Assembly: GCA_003644925.1 (NCBI GenBank)
Contig: QNDS01000005.1
Coordinates: 1-35,898 of the forward strand
Origin: Candidatus Fermentibacterota bacterium
GTDB lineage: Bacteria > Fermentibacterota > Fermentibacteria > Fermentibacterales > JCC-6
Direction of reading: 5' to 3'
Length of the DNA stretch: 35,898 bases
Part shown: positions 22,230 through 30,295 of the stretch, one piece after another
How positions within the stretch are numbered: position 1 is the first letter of the stretch
Layout: each line of letters begins with the position of its first letter
Notes under the pieces: model-generated
Told to the model about the DNA's origin: nothing
Databases searched by the model: none
The model's input: the letters and a program-made list of their open reading frames with translations, nothing else
Position numbers and translations under genes: made by a program

Positions 22230-22570
22230 ATAACAATATGCAAAAACTACAAGAACTCAGAGAGATAATAATTAAAGCGGTTCCTGATATTGTAGGAAAA
22301 GAAGACTGTCCTTGTAACGGATGGAAATATGTAATAAGAACTGAGTGTAAGGAATGCAGAGGGCTTGAGGGCTTTAGATTAAAATATAGAAAAATCCGCC
22401 TCGTAGATGTTTTGTTGGCTGTAAAAAAGATAGGATATTCATCTACAGAAAAATGGAGACTTCAAAAAGATAATGTTTTTAAATTGGTAGAATTATGGAA
22501 CCTCAAAAAAAACGATCTCAATAATCAATCAGAAGAAACTATCAACTTTTTACACGGATTATTAAAATAA
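22226..22570 (+). CDS. Conserved phage protein with Cys pairs, unknown function
   Basis: 114 aa, starting in an ATGA overlap with the cytidylyltransferase gene. EDCPCNG and ECKECRGLEG give two Cys pairs, probably zinc-binding. KYRKIRLVDVLLAVKKI and VELWNLKKNDLNNQSEETIN match a frequent phage family pattern whose function is unknown. Its sequence is more AT-rich than its neighbours. Confidence 0.65.
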   Translation: MNNNMQKLQELREIIIKAVPDIVGKEDCPCNGWKYVIRTECKECRGLEGFRLKYRKIRLVDVLLAVKKIGYSSTEKWRLQKDNVFKLVELWNLKKNDLNNQSEETINFLHGLLK

Positions 22571-22574
22571 CTAT

Positions 22575-22912
22575 ATGTTCAAAGACACACCAGAAGGGAC
22601 AACCCATCATGAGCATGATGATTGCAATGATGGAAAGGGTCATCCTATGCCCAAACAAGACATGTTAAAAGGTTCGATGCACTTTGGGGAGGATACGACC
22701 CAAGTGAAGATGCAGATGGGTTGGATAAAAAAACCAAAGACTTTGTAGTCCAAGAAATAAAAACAGCGTTGATAGAGGTTTTAGACGCAATAGATGAATA
22801 TGTTGAAAATAATAAAATGTTAGGAATGGACGACAAGGCTGACATTGAGAAATATATAGTAGGAATAAGAACGAGACCAAGTGGCTGGAATATAAACAAG
22901 AAGACTAACTAA
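22575..22912 (+). pseudogene. Small conserved phage protein split by a -1 frameshift
   Basis: The upstream frame (ATG 22575, stop 22746-22748) starts MFKDTPEGTTHHEHDD, which looks like a real phage N-terminus, then loses coding character. The -1 frame is open from 22631 to 22912 and reads KRFDALWGGYDPSEDADGLD, then FVVQEIKTALIEVLDAIDEY, a family-like C-terminus with no ATG of its own. Joining them at TTA-AAA-GG (22665-22672) gives about 112 aa. This is either a true -1 slip on AAAA, a one-base loss, or a sequence error. The TTG start at 22721 in the ORF track is a poor alternative. Confidence 0.55.
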
Positions 22913-22919
22913 TAAATAT

Positions 22920-23093
22920 ATGGAAGAAGAAAAACTTTCTGGAACATCAACATGGACAATGTGCGATCATTACGGCTTTTATTTCAAGCACTGGCTAAAA
23001 ACACTTTTTGTCTGTACTAAGTGTGGAACAATTCTTACAAAGAGACAAATATCTTTTTACAAAAGGTACAACAGCCCAGAGGAGACTAATTAA
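22920..23093 (+). CDS. 57-aa zinc-finger-like microprotein
   Basis: Not in the ORF track. From an ATATATG start, it begins MEEEKLSGTSTWTMCDHYGF and contains LFVCTKCGTILTKRQ, so one CxxC pair plus an upstream Cys/His pair (CDHY, FKHW) that could complete a zinc site. It ends at TAA 23091-23093, 7 nt before the next gene. The ORF-track frame from 23008 overlaps it and is not used. The function is unknown. Confidence 0.55.
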   Translation: MEEEKLSGTSTWTMCDHYGFYFKHWLKTLFVCTKCGTILTKRQISFYKRYNSPEETN

Positions 23094-23100
23094 TAAATAT

Positions 23101-23430
23101 ATGACGATTATAATGTTGCTTGTCCTCCATCATATCGCCGACGTTTGCACACAGCCCTCGTGGCTTATCGAAAACAAAAAGAAATATTCGTTTGCTATTT
23201 TTGAACACGTGATGATCTATGCCGGACTTATTGGCGGTGCGTTCTCACTCTTTTTTGATACTGGTATTTTTGTTTTCTTGTGGTTTTTTGTAGGCCATTA
23301 CATCACCGACTTTATAAAATATCTAGTCTTGCCAAAGATGCACGGAGGAGAGCACAAATACAAATGGATATACTTAGACCAGGCGGCTCACTACGCACAG
23401 ATTTTGATCGCCTTTTGTTTTTTTATATAA
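23101..23430 (+). CDS. DUF3307-like membrane protein
   Basis: 109 aa from the ATATATG at 23101. The ORF-track start at 23008 overlaps the microprotein. Three or four hydrophobic segments with HHIADVCTQPSWLIENKKKY at the N-terminus, FFVGHYITDFIKYL in the middle and YLDQAAHYAQILI near the end: the His/Asp-containing helices of DUF3307 proteins, a membrane family of unknown function common in phages and bacteria. It sits between cargo genes rather than with lysis genes. Confidence 0.7.
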   Translation: MTIIMLLVLHHIADVCTQPSWLIENKKKYSFAIFEHVMIYAGLIGGAFSLFFDTGIFVFLWFFVGHYITDFIKYLVLPKMHGGEHKYKWIYLDQAAHYAQILIAFCFFI

Positions 23431-23433
23431 CAT

Positions 23434-23961
23434 ATGCAAGCATACGAACGCATTGACCGTCGCAAAATATTCGACGGGAAGACAAGGGATAGTCACGAGA
23501 TACGCTATCGAATGGCTAGACAGTTTATCAAGGACGGTGACATTGTTCTTGATGCCTGCTGCGGGACGGGATACGGGATCCAGTTTTTGAAAACCCCAAA
23601 AGCTCTGGGCATGGTTCGGTGGATAGGTATAGACAAAAAACCAATACACGCCGATATCTCAGAGTACGATTTTGAGAGAGAAGAGAATATTGAGATTGAG
23701 CCGTTTGATGTATTTGTAGGACTCGAATGTATTGAGCATCTCAATCATGTTGGTGTTATAAATTTTGTAGGGTTGGCAAAGCAGGCAAAAAAATACATTG
23801 TTATTTCGACGCCCATCACACCAAACAGCAACCCTTTTCATGTGCAACAGTTTACACGAGAGGCTGTCTTGACCATGTTTAAAGGCGGGGGTTGGGAAGA
23901 TTACGCATATTTCGAGCAAGATGAAATATACGGAATATTTATTTTTAAAAAAACAGTATGA
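23434..23961 (+). CDS. Class I SAM-dependent methyltransferase
   Basis: 175 aa. Motif I is IVLDACCGTGYG, the acidic ribose-binding region is WIGIDKKPIHA, and the FDVFVGLECIEHL segment matches motif IV/post-I of small-molecule methyltransferases. No DNA- or RNA-specific motif (DPPY, PCQ) is present. It lies in the surface-sugar cassette and overlaps the next methyltransferase by ATGA, so a sugar or glycan substrate is more likely than nucleic acid. Confidence 0.8.
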   Translation: MQAYERIDRRKIFDGKTRDSHEIRYRMARQFIKDGDIVLDACCGTGYGIQFLKTPKALGMVRWIGIDKKPIHADISEYDFEREENIEIEPFDVFVGLECIEHLNHVGVINFVGLAKQAKKYIVISTPITPNSNPFHVQQFTREAVLTMFKGGGWEDYAYFEQDEIYGIFIFKKTV

Positions 23962-24431
23962 GCAATGAAATAAAGCTCGATATTGGGTCGGGTTGTGCAA
24001 AAAGAGAAGGGTATGTCACGATCGACAAAGACCCGAAGGTAGATGCAAGTTATTGTATGGATATTGAAAATTCAGAAGATCAAAATATATTGCTATACAA
24101 AAAACCTGTAGCAGAAATAAGAGCCTTCCACATCCTCGAGCATCTCGATCCTACAAAGAAAGTAGAGATGATGAAATTATTTTTTGATCTTTTGACGCCT
24201 GGCGGGATACTTCATATCGAAGTACCTATCGCAGGCACAGAGCAGTTTTGGCAGGACCCGACGCACATATCAGGGTGGACAGCACGAACATTCTGGTACT
24301 TCACAAAAGGCAATAATTTCGGGGAGGCATTCGCAAAAAGAAATAGTGATGCACGACTCTTTGAGAAGATCGAAGACGAGACACGTGACTGCTGGGCGTA
24401 TCGAATAATGTTTAAAAAACCACTCGTATGA
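23958..24431 (+). CDS. Second SAM-dependent methyltransferase
   Basis: 157 aa. Compact fold with KLDIGSGCAKREGYVTIDKD (motif I and the following acidic loop), AFHILEHLDP and LLTPGGILHIEVP, typical of Methyltransf_11-type enzymes common in sugar biosynthesis clusters. It is shorter than average for the family. It overlaps both neighbours by ATGA, so it is translated as part of the cassette. Confidence 0.8.
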   Translation: MSNEIKLDIGSGCAKREGYVTIDKDPKVDASYCMDIENSEDQNILLYKKPVAEIRAFHILEHLDPTKKVEMMKLFFDLLTPGGILHIEVPIAGTEQFWQDPTHISGWTARTFWYFTKGNNFGEAFAKRNSDARLFEKIEDETRDCWAYRIMFKKPLV

Positions 24432-25087
24432 TAAGCGTTATATCCGTAGATTTTCATAGTGGACCATTCAAGGATATTCTTATTGATTCACTCAAGAGAA
24501 ACGCAGACCCAGACGGCCCCGAGTATGAAGTCTTGATCCACGACAATGGTGCAGGCGAGAATATGGGCCATGCGAACGGTGTGGAAAGACTCATTGTGCA
24601 GGCCAAATATAACACGATCCTTTTGCTAGATATTGACGCCCATGTCATGCTTCCGCATTGGAATACAATATTGATGCAACGGAAAAATGAGGAGTGGGAA
24701 AAGGGCGTGCGTCTTATCGCCGGAGACGGCGGAAAATTGAAGCCGGTGCGTCCATGCGTGATGATGTTTGAACGAGATTATTTCACAGAAAACAAGATGA
24801 CATTTTTGTCAAAGAATGTGGAAGGTGCGAAATTTGACGTGGGCGTCCTATTCTATTTTCAAGTATTGAGCAGAGGGGACGACGTCGGTTTTTTCACACA
24901 TGCAAAGAGCAGCTATCCGGACACGATAGGAAACGATTATTATTTTGACGGCAATCCTTTCGTTTTTCACCACTGGTATGGTACGAGATGGTTTAACCCA
25001 AAAGGAGAAAGGGTGCATGACAAGATCGATTCGCTCACGTGGGAAAAGTTCAAGCAGTCTCGAGATTCACTTATTTCACAATTATGA
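24428..25087 (+). CDS. GT2-like glycosyltransferase
   Basis: 219 aa. It starts MISVISVDFHSGPF; a YEVLIHDNGAGENMGHANGV segment corresponds to the nucleotide-sugar binding part, and LLLDIDAHV contains the D-x-D metal site. FHHWYGTRW near the C-terminus could hold acceptor or metal contacts. It is smaller than a full bifunctional GT2. It is coupled by ATGA to the methyltransferase before and the double glycosyltransferase after. Donor and acceptor are unknown. Confidence 0.7.
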   Translation: MISVISVDFHSGPFKDILIDSLKRNADPDGPEYEVLIHDNGAGENMGHANGVERLIVQAKYNTILLLDIDAHVMLPHWNTILMQRKNEEWEKGVRLIAGDGGKLKPVRPCVMMFERDYFTENKMTFLSKNVEGAKFDVGVLFYFQVLSRGDDVGFFTHAKSSYPDTIGNDYYFDGNPFVFHHWYGTRWFNPKGERVHDKIDSLTWEKFKQSRDSLISQL

Positions 25088-26721
25088 AAAAAGTAACTGC
25101 GATAGTAATCAGTTTCCTACGTCCCGGATATACAAAAGCGTGCATCCGGTCTTTGCGTAAAACGTACCCAAAGATCAGAATCATAGTCGGTGAAAACGGC
25201 AAGAAGGATATCGGCCTTGCGCAGGTATGCAACGAGGTGAAGGCGAGATATGTGATGCTACCGTTTGACTCCGGTGTATGCGTAGGGCGTAATAAATTGC
25301 TCGAGCTAGTGAAAACAAAATATGTACTTGTTGGGGATGATGATTTTTTCTATACCGAAAAGGCCGGAGTGGACAAGATGAAAAAGTTTCTTGATAAGCA
25401 CGGGGAATACGATCTTGTCGGTGGTCGTGTGACAGTGGGCGGTGTGCTGCAAAATTATCAAGGTTATACAAAGAAAGTAGACAGGCATTTTGAGAGTACA
25501 CCTATCGATCCGGAGACAATAAAATATCAAACAGATGATATAAGATATTGCCAGGCAGATTTGACCTTCAATTATTTCGTTGCAAGAACGGAAAAAATAA
25601 GACCGACACCGTGGGACGAGAAAATCAAGGTCGCATACGAACACTATAGCTGGTTTTATGACTTCAAATGCGCCGGTGGCAAGGTAGCGTTTTCTCCGAA
25701 CCCTGTCGTCATACATAAACCCGAACATGTGAACCCGGAATATGCTGGGGATTATGCGAGTTTCCGGAATAGAAAAAGTGACCGTGCGCGCTTCTTTCAG
25801 AAATATGATATCGATTATTCAATCGATATGCGCGGGCATATCAGCTATTCGCCGTTATATACAAGGAAAAAAGAAATAAATATGAGAGCGACAAAATACG
25901 TTGACTTTTGCATCACCACATTCAAGAGACCCAAAGCATTGAGACGCTTGCTTATCTCAATCGCAAGGCATTTTCCGATGGCAAATGTTTATGTGGCGGA
26001 TCAAAACGAAAAACTAGATCGTGTATTCTATAAGAAAATGCGAAGAGAGTTGGAGAAAATAGGGTTATCAAAGAGGCTTTTCATTATAGATTTGCCATAT
26101 GACTGCGGGCTTGCACATGCAAGAAATTATCTTGTTTTGAACACACCAAACAAATACAAATTGATTCTCGATGACGACATGGCTTTTACAGAAGAGACGG
26201 ATATCGGAAAAATGGTCACGCTACTCGATCAACATCCGAAATGTGGTATTGTGGGCGGTATGGTTAAGCAGCTAGGACACGAAATACATTTTGAGTTCTC
26301 GCTCGAAATCATAGGAAACACTATAATGCACACACCGGACGGACAACCCACTAGGGATTTTGAAGGCATATCGTACAGAAAGACCGGGTGTGTATTGAAT
26401 TTTGCTATGATGAGAAAAGACATGTTCGGATATATTCAATGGGATCGCAATTTGAAAGTCACCGAGCATACGGATTTTTATTTACAGATGAAAAAAGTGC
26501 CGATGTATATACTCTATACGCCGGATGTGGTAGTCAATCATCCACCCGTAGAAAAAGATGAGCAGTATTCGGAATACAAAGCCTTGCGCCAAAGAAAGGA
26601 ATTTATGGTCAAGATGCTCAAAAAATACAAAGTCACCCGTGTCAAATATCTCAATGGACAAGTCACAGAGTTGATGCCAGACGGCGCACTCAAAAGATAC
26701 AAAGAGCTGCCAATACAATAG
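25084..26721 (+). CDS. Two-domain GT2 glycosyltransferase
   Basis: 545 aa from ATG 25084 (ATGA overlap; the ORF-track start at 25039 is inside the previous gene). Two similar GT-A domains. Domain 1 (about 1-255): KKVTAIVISFLRPGYTKACI, GDDDFFY, and AFSPNPVVIHKPEHV. Domain 2 (about 270-545): YVDFCITTFKRPKALRRLLI, LILDDDMAFT, and VVVNHPPVEKDEQY. Each has a DDD metal site, so both may be active, as in bifunctional polymer synthases. It ends the cassette. Substrates are unknown. Confidence 0.8.
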   Translation: MKKVTAIVISFLRPGYTKACIRSLRKTYPKIRIIVGENGKKDIGLAQVCNEVKARYVMLPFDSGVCVGRNKLLELVKTKYVLVGDDDFFYTEKAGVDKMKKFLDKHGEYDLVGGRVTVGGVLQNYQGYTKKVDRHFESTPIDPETIKYQTDDIRYCQADLTFNYFVARTEKIRPTPWDEKIKVAYEHYSWFYDFKCAGGKVAFSPNPVVIHKPEHVNPEYAGDYASFRNRKSDRARFFQKYDIDYSIDMRGHISYSPLYTRKKEINMRATKYVDFCITTFKRPKALRRLLISIARHFPMANVYVADQNEKLDRVFYKKMRRELEKIGLSKRLFIIDLPYDCGLAHARNYLVLNTPNKYKLILDDDMAFTEETDIGKMVTLLDQHPKCGIVGGMVKQLGHEIHFEFSLEIIGNTIMHTPDGQPTRDFEGISYRKTGCVLNFAMMRKDMFGYIQWDRNLKVTEHTDFYLQMKKVPMYILYTPDVVVNHPPVEKDEQYSEYKALRQRKEFMVKMLKKYKVTRVKYLNGQVTELMPDGALKRYKELPIQ

Positions 26722-26741
26722 AAAAATATTATTTATTAAGC

Positions 26742-26747
26742 TATACT
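26742..26747 (+). promoter_or_regulatory. -10 box, leaderless type
   Basis: TATACT, exactly 8 nt before the ATG at 26756, with no Shine-Dalgarno sequence and no clear -35. It is the fourth case of the same 8-nt spacing. Confidence 0.5.
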
Positions 26748-26755
26748 AAAAGCAT

Positions 26756-27265
26756 ATGGAAAAACAAATCACAAGGGAAAAAATAGATCACATCCACGTT
26801 CTCATGGACAGTATCAAAGAGGCGTCAGAGCTAGCGTCAGAGCTTTTGAGGACAGCCCAGGACAGGGGAAACGATATCAAACATAAGATGAATCGCGAAG
26901 GCCAGGAAATAGAGATCACCGAAAAGGTTATGTGGGAGGAAGTTTTTTACCACCCGAATGGTCCAAGCTGCCAGTCTGGGAAAATATTGAGCAAGAAGTA
27001 TCCAGAATTATTCAAAGCCTATGCGGACCAAGAGAAGCTTGCAGATGAGCTCAACAAATATTGTATTACAGAGATCGGAATCGATTATAGAAAAATGAGC
27101 CTATCCGATTACATGAAGATAACGGACGGGATATTTGATTTGAAGATGAAGGAGATGACAAAAATAACAGGAGGAGGTTCATCATCATGTGTCGCCGGAC
27201 CACCTGCACGCAAAGAAAAAAGAAAAGGCTTCATGGAGAAAATCATGGAGAGTCTAGGGAGATAA
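26756..27265 (+). CDS. Hypothetical helical phage protein
   Basis: 169 aa, mostly helical and charged: IDHIHVLMDSIKEASELASE, then VMWEEVFYHPNGPSCQSGK, a central EKLADELNKYCITEIG segment and a basic C-terminus. GGGSSSCVAGPPARKEKRK is a flexible linker near the end. I do not recognise a domain. It is preceded by its own -10 box and followed by a small AACGG/CCGTT hairpin and the 25-bp inverted repeat. No function is proposed. Confidence 0.6.
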   Translation: MEKQITREKIDHIHVLMDSIKEASELASELLRTAQDRGNDIKHKMNREGQEIEITEKVMWEEVFYHPNGPSCQSGKILSKKYPELFKAYADQEKLADELNKYCITEIGIDYRKMSLSDYMKITDGIFDLKMKEMTKITGGGSSSCVAGPPARKEKRKGFMEKIMESLGR

Positions 27266-27279
27266 ACAACGGTCCGCCG

Positions 27280-27481
27280 TTATGGGCTATGTAGTGAATA
27301 TGGACAAATTGGTGCAGGATGTTGCGGACGCGCATGTTGATAGCATCATTTGGGGTTAGCGCCCGAGGCGAACCGCGCAGGGAGATCACATCAAACGCGC
27401 AGGTATCTAGTACATATACATAAATGACGTTATGATAAGCTGCATTTCGGTCTCACTCCATATTCACTACATAGCCCATAA
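27280..27481. repeat. 202-bp element bounded by a perfect 25-bp inverted repeat
   Basis: Left arm 27280-27304 (TTATGGGCTATGTAGTGAAT and 5 more) is the exact reverse complement of 27457-27481. The 152-nt inside can fold: GGTT-(AG)-CGCC / GGCG-AACC (27354-27374, loop CGA), GATG/CATC, and three CGCGCA words. No real gene is visible inside; the longest plus ORF from the left arm is 25 codons. It may be a structured RNA closed by a 25-bp stem, an invertible switch, or a small mobile element (no clear target duplication). It fills the 227-nt gap before the ParB-methyltransferase. Confidence 0.9.
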
Positions 27482-27492
27482 TATATTTATAC

Positions 27493-28597
27493 ATGAAGAA
27501 TTTTGAAATTTCACAAATAAAAACATACGGAAAAAATGCAAAGAAGCATACCAAAAAACAAATTGAGCAGGTAGCGGCGAGCATAAAAAAATTTGGTTTT
27601 AATCAGCCCATTGTAGTAGACAAAAACAATGTCGTAATTGTTGGTCATGGTCGTTTAGAGGCCGCGAAACTTCTAGGGTTGAAAGAAGTACCAACTCTGA
27701 CCGTAGAGCTTACAGAGGAGCAGGCAAAGGCGTATAGGCTTGCAGATAATAAGCTTAATGAGAGCGACTGGGATATGGGTTTAGTGATTGAAGAATTGAA
27801 AGAGCTTAATATACAAAAATTTGATATTGAGATTACGGGTTTCTCTATGGATTTGATTATTGAGCCAGAAGACAAGGACGATAAAGTGCCAGATGTACCA
27901 AAAGTACCAAAGGCTAAGCTAGGAGATATTTATCAGTTAGGAGAGCATAGAGTGATGTGTGGGGATAGTACGAAGATTGAGGACGTTGAAAAGCTGATGG
28001 ATGGTAAAAAGGCAGAAATGGTGTGGACAGATCCTCCATATAATGTAGATTATACAGGTAAGACAGAAGATGCTCTCAAACTTGAAAATGATAAAATGAA
28101 AAACAGTAGTTTTTATGATTTTCTTTTTAATTTTTTCTGTTGTGCAGAACATATAATGAATAAAGGATGTCCAATATATGTTACTCATGCAGATACGGAA
28201 GGCATAAATTTCAGGAAAGCCCTCAAAGATTCCGGTATAGAACTCAAACAATGTATTATTTGGGTAAAAAATTCAATGGTAATGGGAAGACAAGACTATC
28301 AATGGCAGCACGAACCTATACTGTACGGGTGGAAACCGGGCGCAGCACATAAGTGGTATGGGATGTTTGATAAAACAACAGTCAATGAAACCAGTCGGGC
28401 TGATTGTAAAATTTTTGATGAACAGTAGTGCAGAAAGCAATATAGTATATGACGCATTCGGAGGCTCTGGATCAACACTCATCGCAGCAGAAAAACTAAA
28501 AAGAAAATGCTACATGATGGAACTCGACCCAAAGTATATAGATGTAATTATAAAACGCTGGGAGGATTACACCGGACAAACAGCAGTAAAATTATAA
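27493..28597 (+). pseudogene. ParB-methyltransferase, broken near the C-terminus
   Basis: Frame 1 (27493-28428, 311 aa): ParB/Srx-like N-terminus with VIVGHGRLEAAKLLGLKEVP, then a DNA methyltransferase with DPPYNVDY (motif IV) and QDYQWQHEPILYGWKPG. Frame 2 (coding signal from about 28393 to 28597) continues with MKPVGLIVKFLMNSS and YDAFGGSGSTLIAAEKLKRK (SAM motif I). Intact relatives have roughly 14 residues between the KTTV and MKPV blocks. Here one extra base separates GTC and ATG, consistent with loss of about 41 nt. Motif I is therefore out of frame and the methylase should be inactive; the ParB part could still be made. Confidence 0.8.
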
Positions 28598-28598
28598 T

Positions 28599-29018
28599 AT
28601 GTCTGAGATAACTAAAAAAAAAGGGAGAGGGTCAGACAAGAAGAAAGATTTGAATATTCCAGAAAATGCAGGAAAGAAACAGGCCAAAAGAGATAAGAAG
28701 GGGCGTTTTTTGCCCGGCGCTTCTGGCAATCCAGACGGTAAAAAAAAGGGTACATTATCATTCAAAACAAAATGGGAGTTATTTATAAAAAAAATAGCAG
28801 AGCAGAATAACATACTTCCCAAAGACATTGATGACGAATTAATTGCGGTCGCATATCAGAAAGCACGTGGTGGTGACTATAAATTTTTCAAAGATATCCA
28901 TGATCGTGTTTATGGAAAACCTCAAGAGAGCATTGACCACACAACCGATGGGGAAAAAATACAGACAAATCAAATCACATTTGTAAAATTCAACAAAGAT
29001 GAATCAAAACGTGAATGA
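28599..29018 (+). CDS. terS: Terminase small subunit-like (DUF5681-type)
   Basis: 139 aa. The Lys-rich N-terminus leads to KKGRFLPGASGNPDGKKKGT, the DUF5681 pattern (FxPGxSGNPxGRPKG) common in phage packaging proteins. DIHDRVYGKPQESIDHTTDG near the C-terminus is characteristic of small terminase relatives. It overlaps terL by 20 nt, the normal arrangement. Small terminase binds the packaging site and hands DNA to the large subunit. Confidence 0.8.
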   Translation: MSEITKKKGRGSDKKKDLNIPENAGKKQAKRDKKGRFLPGASGNPDGKKKGTLSFKTKWELFIKKIAEQNNILPKDIDDELIAVAYQKARGGDYKFFKDIHDRVYGKPQESIDHTTDGEKIQTNQITFVKFNKDESKRE

Positions 29019-30252
29019 GGTATATTCGTCGCTGTTTCTTAATCAAGAGGCTAGATATTTCATCATCATGGGAGGTCGTGGAGCCGGTAGGTCCACAGCA
29101 GCCAGTCAATGTGCCGCAGCAAAACTCATGGGATCCGATTATTTCCGGTGCGCAATAATGCGCTTTGCTCTTTCTGATATTCGCAAATCTATTTTTCAAG
29201 ATATACGAGATCGCCTCGAAGAAAATGAGGTAGACAATCAAGTCAAAATACGAGAACATCTTTTGAATTTTCAATATGGTGATAACAGAATCGACGGTAT
29301 AGGTTTTCGCAAATCATCATCCGACCAAAAATCAAAGCTCAAGTCCCTTGCGAATTATAATACCGTCATAATTGAAGAGGCCGACGAAACACCGGAAGAA
29401 GATTTTATGCAGCTCGATGACTCACTTCGTACAAAAAAATCAAGTGTCAGTGTTGTAATGCTTCTCAACCCCCCGTCGAAAAATCACTGGATAATCCGCC
29501 GGTGGTTCAATCTGATACAGGCGCCAGGCGCGCCAGGCTTCTATATCCCACAATTAAAGGCGTTACACAAGAAAGATACCGTCTTCATCCACACAAGCTA
29601 TCTGGACAACATACAGAACATCACAGCCAGCACACAGCGCAATTACGAGAATTATAAAACAACAAACCCAGAGCATTACTACAATATGATCCGAGGGCTT
29701 GTGAGCGAGGGCGCGCGTGGCCGTATCTTCACAAACTGGAAGCCGATATCAGAAGCGGAATACGAAGCACTGGAATATGACGAATATTACGGGCTTGATT
29801 TTGGCTTCTCAAACGACCCGACTGCACTTGTTGGAATCAAAGATCATAATAATCGTGTTTATTTGAGAGAGCTTATTTATGAGACAGGACTTACAAATCC
29901 CGATATATGCAAAAAATTAGATAGTGTGGGCATTTCAAAACAGGCTATAAATTATGCGGATAGTGCAGAACCAAAATCAATCAAAGAAATAGCGAGTGAT
30001 GGGTGGAATATACAGCCGGCTGTGAAGGGCCCGGACAGCGTGCGTGCTGGTATTGATATGATGCTCTCAAAAGAAGTCTTCTATGTTGAGACGAGTAAAA
30101 ATCTCATCAAAGAACAAGAGGAATATAAATGGGCGCTTGATCGAAACAAGAACCCGACGAATAAACCAATTGACAAATTCAATCATCTCATGGACGCCTC
30201 GAGATATGGCGTCTACTCGAAAAGCCAACAAGGCTTTATCGGTTTTGTATAA
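28999..30252 (+). CDS. terL: Terminase large subunit, PBSX type
   Basis: 417 aa. ATPase: IIMGGRGAGRSTAAS (Walker A, residues 25-33, with Arg31 in the usual Lys position), TVIIEEADETPEED (Walker B and catalytic Glu) and VVMLLNPPSKNHW (coupling motif). Nuclease: YYGLDFGFSNDPTALVG (first Asp), INYADSAEPKSI (second) and FNHLMDASRYGVY (third). Complete length for PBSX-type terminases. It drives packaging into the prohead and cuts the concatemer. Confidence 0.95.
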   Translation: MNQNVNEVYSSLFLNQEARYFIIMGGRGAGRSTAASQCAAAKLMGSDYFRCAIMRFALSDIRKSIFQDIRDRLEENEVDNQVKIREHLLNFQYGDNRIDGIGFRKSSSDQKSKLKSLANYNTVIIEEADETPEEDFMQLDDSLRTKKSSVSVVMLLNPPSKNHWIIRRWFNLIQAPGAPGFYIPQLKALHKKDTVFIHTSYLDNIQNITASTQRNYENYKTTNPEHYYNMIRGLVSEGARGRIFTNWKPISEAEYEALEYDEYYGLDFGFSNDPTALVGIKDHNNRVYLRELIYETGLTNPDICKKLDSVGISKQAINYADSAEPKSIKEIASDGWNIQPAVKGPDSVRAGIDMMLSKEVFYVETSKNLIKEQEEYKWALDRNKNPTNKPIDKFNHLMDASRYGVYSKSQQGFIGFV

Positions 30253-30255
30253 TTG

Positions 30256-30264
30256 TGGTATAAT
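30256..30264 (+). promoter_or_regulatory. Extended -10 promoter for portal gene
   Basis: TGG-TATAAT (hexamer 30259-30264) right after the terL stop. The leader to the ATG at 30296 is about 24 nt, without a Shine-Dalgarno sequence. Confidence 0.55.
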
Positions 30265-30295
30265 ATAAATACTTAAAAATCTTCAAAATCAATCT

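Noticed and set aside
27286-27360. 25-aa or 19-aa ORF inside the inverted-repeat element
   Set aside because: No start signal, and it overlaps the repeat arm. Not distinguishable from chance.
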